Assembly (NCBI RefSeq): GCF_008806595.1
Contig: NZ_VZRB01000014.1
Coordinates: 62,001-126,000 of the forward strand
Reading direction: 5' to 3'
From: Streptomyces luteolifulvus
GTDB lineage: Bacteria > Actinomycetota > Actinomycetes > Streptomycetales > Streptomycetaceae
Length of the DNA: 64,000 nt
Shown here: in pieces, positions 60,115-64,000 of the stretch
Numbering within the stretch: the first letter of the stretch is position 1
How the letters are laid out: each line of letters begins with the position of its first letter
Notes under the pieces: generated by a model
What the model saw: only the letters and a program-made list of their open reading frames with translations
Told to the model about the DNA's origin: nothing
The model's database searches: none
Program-made: the position numbers and the translations under genes

Positions 60115-60772
60115 CACGGCGCGGCGTCTCGCCGAGGAGTACACGGAGCGCTGGAACAGCCTGACCGAGCGCTGGTCCCGCCGCCCCGGCAGCACCTTGG
60201 GCACGCTCGGCCCGTCCGGAACCTCCAGCCACCTCGCCGCAGGACTGCTCGTGGAGCGCCACGGCCTGCACATCAGGCTCTTCGACACCTTCGACGACGT
60301 CTTGGCGGCGCTGGTCGACCGGAAGGTCGAGTACGCGCTCGTACCCAGCGCCTACCAGGGCCTGACCCGCTTCCACTGGCACCGTGACCTGCGTCTGGTG
60401 GCGTTCTTCCCGCAGGCGACCCCCGAGTACGGGATCGCGGCGCCGCCGGAGACGGGGACGGAGACGGAGATGGAGATGGCGACGGAGACGGTGTCGGAGG
60501 CGGGCCGCGGACCGGTCAGGGTGGCGGCCATGTGGGAGGTCCGGCGGATCTACGCCGAGGTGGTGCCCGCCGCGCTCAGCGGGCGGGAGGTGCGCTGGGT
60601 CGACGCCGACTCCACCCAGCACGCCGCCGAGATCCTGGCAGCCGGTGGCGCCGACCTGGCCGTGACCAATGCGCCGGGCGTCCTCGCCCACGGCCTGAGC
60701 TGGGTCGCCCGCAGACCCGGCGCCGAAATCGTCTGGACGGTCTTCGGCCACGCCGAACCGTCCCCCCTGTGA
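60104..60772 (+). CDS. Prephenate dehydratase-like protein of the biosynthetic operon
   Basis: A 222-residue protein with a periplasmic-binding-fold pattern like prephenate dehydratase: TLGPSGTSSHLAAGLL at the first loop, FDDVLAALVDRKVEYALVP, and AGGADLAVTNAPGV near the end. The usual ACT domain is absent and the catalytic Thr-Arg-Phe motif is not evident, so the reaction is uncertain. A run of Glu/Thr codons (GAGACG and GAGATG repeats, 60450-60490) makes an acidic insert in the middle. It overlaps the ligase gene by 11 bases. It may bind a chorismate- or prephenate-like intermediate. Confidence 0.6.
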   Translation: MSADTARRLAEEYTERWNSLTERWSRRPGSTLGTLGPSGTSSHLAAGLLVERHGLHIRLFDTFDDVLAALVDRKVEYALVPSAYQGLTRFHWHRDLRLVAFFPQATPEYGIAAPPETGTETEMEMATETVSEAGRGPVRVAAMWEVRRIYAEVVPAALSGREVRWVDADSTQHAAEILAAGGADLAVTNAPGVLAHGLSWVARRPGAEIVWTVFGHAEPSPL

Positions 60773-60793
60773 AGGACGGGAGAAGACTCACCC

Positions 60794-62080
60794 ATGCCCC
60801 GCAAGACTCTGCTGCACCGCGCCATCGTCCAGGAGGGACTGGGCAAGGCGTCGGTGCCCCGGCGCAGCGTGCTGATCGACGGCGACCGCATCGAGGCGGT
60901 GCTGCCCGAGGACCTCGCGCCGCTGCACTCACCCGAGGTGCGGGTTGTCGACCTCGACGGCCGCACCGTGATGCCCGGCATGACGCTCGGGCACACCCAC
61001 ATCGCCTATCTGAACATCCTCGACGGGCGGGAGATGCTGTTCAAGTACTCCGTCCCCGAGGTCACCCTGGCCGCCGCCGAGAACGCCACCCGGCTGCTCT
61101 CCCTCGGCTACACCGCCTTCGTGGGCGCCGGCTCGGTCGCCGGCATCGACATGGCGCTGCGCAAGGCCGTCGACTCCGGTCGGCTGCGCGGACCCCGGAT
61201 CACCCCGTGCAGCCGCGACCTGATGGTCTCCGGGCCGCCCGAGCGGCGCAACCCGGAGGTGAAGAAGCGCATCCCGACCGACCTGATGCGGCTCGCGGAC
61301 ACTCCGGAGGAGATGGCCGAGTACGTGGCCACGGAGATCTCCCAGGGCGCCGAGATCGTGAAGGTCTTCTCCTCGGGCGACGACACCTTCCCCAACGGGC
61401 GCTCCCATGAACTGCTCTTCACCGCGGAGGAATTGAAGATCGCGAGCCGCACCGCCCATGAGTACGGCGCGCGTATCCGCGCCCATTCGCGGGGACTTGA
61501 CGGCATCCGCAACGCCATAGCCGCCGAGGTCGACGTGATCGATCATGCCACGTACGCCGACGACGCGGCACTGGAGGCCATCGCCGAGCGCGGCATCTTC
61601 GTCGTGCCGAGCCTGTTCCAGCCGCACAAGCTGCTGACCACCGGGACCCGGCACGGCAAGACAACCGACTACCTGGAAAGCCTGGAGTTCCAGGCGGAGA
61701 TCGACAACACCCTGCGCATCCTGCCGCTGATGGTCGAGATGGGCATCCCGGTCGTGGCGGGCGACGACTTCGGCTTCGCCTGGACCCCGCACGGCACCTA
61801 CGCGGAGGAACTGGAGGCCTACGTGTCGATGGCGGGCATCCCGGCCGCCACGGTCCTCACCTGGGCCACCACCAACGGGGCGCGCCTGGCGGGCCGGGGC
61901 GACGACGCGGGCACGGTCCAGCCGGGACGGCTGGCGGACCTCGTCATCACCGGTGACGACCCGGCCGAGGACATCACGGTGCTCAGCCGGACCGGCGGCA
62001 TCGAGACGGTCCTCCTCGGCGGCGACACCGTCGCGGGCAGCCTCGAGGCCTACCCCACCCCGGCAGGAGCGGTCCGATGA
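60794..62080 (+). CDS. Amidohydrolase-fold enzyme, possible benzoxazole-forming cyclase
   Basis: A 428-residue amidohydrolase superfamily member. Metal ligands are seen as GHTHIA after MPGMTLG, a Lys-containing VKVFSSGDD strand, His in IRAHSRG and DHATYAD, and Asp in VVAGDDFGF. The C-terminal AGTVQPGRLADLVI strand is typical. In the nataxazole and caboxamycin pathways an enzyme of this fold (NatAM type) closes the oxazole ring by dehydration of a tetrahedral intermediate, working with the F390-synthetase-like ligase; the same pair is present here. Otherwise a plain imidazolonepropionase-like hydrolase would be the fallback call. Confidence 0.82.
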   Translation: MPRKTLLHRAIVQEGLGKASVPRRSVLIDGDRIEAVLPEDLAPLHSPEVRVVDLDGRTVMPGMTLGHTHIAYLNILDGREMLFKYSVPEVTLAAAENATRLLSLGYTAFVGAGSVAGIDMALRKAVDSGRLRGPRITPCSRDLMVSGPPERRNPEVKKRIPTDLMRLADTPEEMAEYVATEISQGAEIVKVFSSGDDTFPNGRSHELLFTAEELKIASRTAHEYGARIRAHSRGLDGIRNAIAAEVDVIDHATYADDAALEAIAERGIFVVPSLFQPHKLLTTGTRHGKTTDYLESLEFQAEIDNTLRILPLMVEMGIPVVAGDDFGFAWTPHGTYAEELEAYVSMAGIPAATVLTWATTNGARLAGRGDDAGTVQPGRLADLVITGDDPAEDITVLSRTGGIETVLLGGDTVAGSLEAYPTPAGAVR

Positions 62081-63276
62081 CACGTACTCAGAACCGGCTG
62101 CCCGTCCTGCCGCTGCTCGCCGTGGGAGCCTTCGCCATCGGCACGGACACCTTCGTGGTCGCCGGCGTGCTCCCGGAGGTCGCCACCGATCTGCGGGTCA
62201 GCCCCGCCGACGCCGGCTGGATCAGCACGCTTTTCGCCCTCACCTACGCCGTGTTCGCGCCGGTGCTCGGCGCGCTCACCGGAGCCTGGGAGCGGCGTGT
62301 CGTCCTCGTGGTGTCGCTGACCGGCTTCGCCGTGGGCAACGCCGCCTCCGCCCTCGCCCCCGGTCTCGGCTCGCTGCTGGCCGCCCGGGTGCTCACCGCC
62401 GCCTGCGCCGCGCTCTACGTTCCCGCGGCCTCCGCGTCCGCCGGCGCGTTGTCGGCGCCCGAACAGCGGGGCAGGGCCCTGGCAGTCGTCCTCGGCGGGC
62501 TGTCCGCCGCGACCGTCGCCGGAGTTCCCTTCGGCACCTGGGTCGCCGCCGACCTCGGCTGGCGCTCCACGTTCTGGCTGCTGTCCGCACTGGGCCTGCT
62601 GTGCGCGGCCGCGGTGGCCCTCGGCCTGCCTCAGGTACGGCTGCCGGCCGCGCCCGGCCTTGCTGCCCGGCTCGCCCCGGTGCGCGACCCACGCGTGCTG
62701 CTCACGGTGGGCACCACCCTGCTGTTCATGACCGGCGGCTACCTGGCGCTCACCTACATCGGGCTGATCCTGGACCCCGTCACCGACGGCGACGGCTCGG
62801 ACCTCGCCCTGCTTCTGCTGGCGTTCGGCGTCACCGCGATCGCGGGCACGGTGCTGGGCGGGCGCGCCACGGACCGGTACGGCGCGAGTCCGGTGCTCGC
62901 CGTCTCCGTCGCCGGCCTCGCCGCGGTCCTCGTCACCCTGCCGCTGACCCGTTCCACGGCGATGGGTGCCGTGGTGGCGATGGCGCTCTGGGGCCTGGCC
63001 GCGATGGCCACCCAACCGCCCCAGCAGCACCGCCTGTTCGGCATCGCACCGACGTCCGGGCCGCTGCTGCTGTCACTGAACTCCTCGGCCACCTTCCTCG
63101 GGATCTCGCTGGGCGGCTTCCTCGGCGGGCAGGTGGTACGCACCGGCGGCACCCATGCCCCCGACACCCTCGGGGTGGCCGGCGGCTGTCTGGCCGCGCT
63201 GTCCCTGGTGACCGCCTTCGCCGTGGCCCGTGTCCGGACCCGCGAGGAGCCCGCGCTGGTCGCCGACACCCGCTGA
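62077..63276 (+). CDS. MFS transporter (DHA1 type), probable product exporter
   Basis: A 399-residue membrane protein with twelve predicted helices and the motif-A-like loop (LTGAWERRVVLVVSL) between helices 2 and 3; the start FAIGTDTFVVAGVLPEVATDL is that of the drug:H+ antiporter group with AraJ-like members. It overlaps the amidohydrolase gene by four bases, so it belongs to the operon and likely exports the product, giving self-resistance. Confidence 0.93.
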   Translation: MTRTQNRLPVLPLLAVGAFAIGTDTFVVAGVLPEVATDLRVSPADAGWISTLFALTYAVFAPVLGALTGAWERRVVLVVSLTGFAVGNAASALAPGLGSLLAARVLTAACAALYVPAASASAGALSAPEQRGRALAVVLGGLSAATVAGVPFGTWVAADLGWRSTFWLLSALGLLCAAAVALGLPQVRLPAAPGLAARLAPVRDPRVLLTVGTTLLFMTGGYLALTYIGLILDPVTDGDGSDLALLLLAFGVTAIAGTVLGGRATDRYGASPVLAVSVAGLAAVLVTLPLTRSTAMGAVVAMALWGLAAMATQPPQQHRLFGIAPTSGPLLLSLNSSATFLGISLGGFLGGQVVRTGGTHAPDTLGVAGGCLAALSLVTAFAVARVRTREEPALVADTR

Positions 63277-63288
63277 CCCGCCGACACG

Positions 63289-63960
63289 TTGGGGGAGACC
63301 TTGCAGGAACAACGACCCGTCGTCCTCGGTATATGCGGCTCCGAACGGGCAGGCGGCAACACCGACCTGGCACTGGAGCACGCGGCCGGTCTGGTCGCGC
63401 TGCGCGGCGCCGACTTCCGGACGATCCATCTGCGCGACCACCGCGTGTCGCCGTGCAGCCCGTGCGGCGACTGCAACTACCGTGACGACCCGTGCGCGTT
63501 GCCCGACGCCATGCCGCAGATCATCGCGGAGATGAAGCGCGCCGACGGCATCATCTACGCGACCCCCGTGCACGGCTTCGGTCTCGCCCACCTCATGCAG
63601 ATCTTCATCGAACGGGCGGGTGTCGGCTTCCTGCGGTTCGACAGACCGCTCGCCAACAAGGTCGGCGGGATCATTGTCACGGGCCGTCGCTACAGCGAGG
63701 GCTCTGTGCACAACCAGCTCGTGGACAACCTGCTGCTCAACCGGATGATCCTGGTCGGCAGCGGCTTCCCCGCCGTGCTGCGCAACACCTCCAGGGCACC
63801 CGAACTGAGCGACACCGAGGGTCTGGAGGCGGTGGAGCGGATGGTGCAGCGGATGCTCGACATGATCCTTCTGCTGCGGCGTCATGCGGACACCACCGGT
63901 GAGCCCGTGCTGCCCCCGCACGACCGCAACGAACGCGCCGGACGGGTGCGTACGCACTGA
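63289..63960 (+). CDS. NADPH-dependent FMN reductase/flavodoxin-fold protein
   Basis: A protein of about 223 residues with the FMN-binding loop GSERAGGNTD, a Cys-rich SPCSPCGDCNYRDDPC segment, and YATPVHGFG as the second flavin loop, as in iron-sulfur flavoprotein-like NADPH:FMN reductases. It may supply reduced flavin to an oxygenase of the pathway encoded beyond the window. It starts 12 bp after the exporter gene; TTG at 63289 or 63301 are both possible, the second closely preceded by GGGGGAG. Confidence 0.82.
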   Translation: MGETLQEQRPVVLGICGSERAGGNTDLALEHAAGLVALRGADFRTIHLRDHRVSPCSPCGDCNYRDDPCALPDAMPQIIAEMKRADGIIYATPVHGFGLAHLMQIFIERAGVGFLRFDRPLANKVGGIIVTGRRYSEGSVHNQLVDNLLLNRMILVGSGFPAVLRNTSRAPELSDTEGLEAVERMVQRMLDMILLLRRHADTTGEPVLPPHDRNERAGRVRTH

Positions 63961-64000
63961 GCCGATCACCGACCGGAATACATCCGGCAACGAACAACGG

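Noticed and set aside
1..64000. CRISPR arrays, tRNA or rRNA genes, intact insertion sequences
   Set aside because: Read on both strands by eye, no regularly spaced repeats, cloverleaf genes, ribosomal RNA segments or transposase genes with terminal inverted repeats were recognised; a covariance-model and IS search would be the proper test.

Overview
The window is chromosomal DNA of a high-GC actinomycete, almost certainly a Streptomyces. The signs are strongly GC-biased third codon positions, frequent GTG and TTG starts, Tat and lipoprotein exports, secreted polysaccharidases, PadR, HxlR, TetR and large LuxR regulators, a CsnR box, a rifamycin-associated element and an RRHVDL-type leader peptide. 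All calls come from reading the sequence and translations; no database search was run. I saw no rRNA, tRNA, CRISPR array or intact insertion sequence.

Layout. (1) 1-4.7 kb: a GH46 chitosanase under a CsnR-type operator, a DUF2235 hydrolase, a GH16-like enzyme, a repeat-bearing peptidoglycan-binding membrane protein and an SRPBCC protein. (2) 4.7-19.2 kb: two paralogous modules, each pairing a PadR regulator with a divergent orphan sugar-binding lipoprotein; the second PadR leads an ABC exporter (ATPase plus FtsX permease) operon. A shared promoter motif (TAACATGTATG, usually 19 bp from a -35 box) recurs upstream of both modules, an anti-sigma-type ATPase, an N-truncated recombinase and a large LuxR-type STAND regulator. 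A rifampicin monooxygenase (rox) with a perfect rifamycin-associated element lies inside this block. (3) 19-28.6 kb: WD40 protein, propionyl-CoA synthetase, secreted serine protease, mycothiol-dependent-isomerase-like protein with a second element-like palindrome, a TetR/DUF2867 divergent pair with twin operators, a SpoIIE-type phosphatase and OsmC.

(4) 28.6-34.9 kb: an alpha-1,3-glucan utilisation locus (GH87 glucanase, GH13 glucosidase, two sugar ABC permeases). Its binding-protein gene and a probable divergent LacI-family regulator are both 5'-truncated and fused head to head, so the locus looks damaged. (5) 34.9-40 kb: a HEAT-repeat gene interrupted by an in-frame TGA, a methyltransferase/HxlR pair, and a Tat-exported flavin amine oxidase whose motif order is circularly permuted. 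(6) 39.8-45.5 kb: a three-gene cassette whose centre is a 1540-residue NB-ARC/TPR protein fused to an HExxH domain like those of RiPP peptide beta-hydroxylases. This is my best candidate for an undescribed system.

(7) 45.7-53.7 kb: DUF4232 lipoprotein, cation/proton antiporter, and a sulfur-scavenging block (sulfatase remnant, ssuABC-type sulfonate importer with a cysteine-codon leader peptide, SfnB-type oxidoreductase). (8) 54-64 kb: a subtilase, then an operon resembling benzoxazole or 3-hydroxyanthranilate pathways (chorismate-utilising synthase plus amidotransferase, SDR dehydrogenase, F390-synthetase-like ligase, prephenate-dehydratase-like protein, amidohydrolase, MFS exporter, FMN reductase). 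It probably continues past the right edge.
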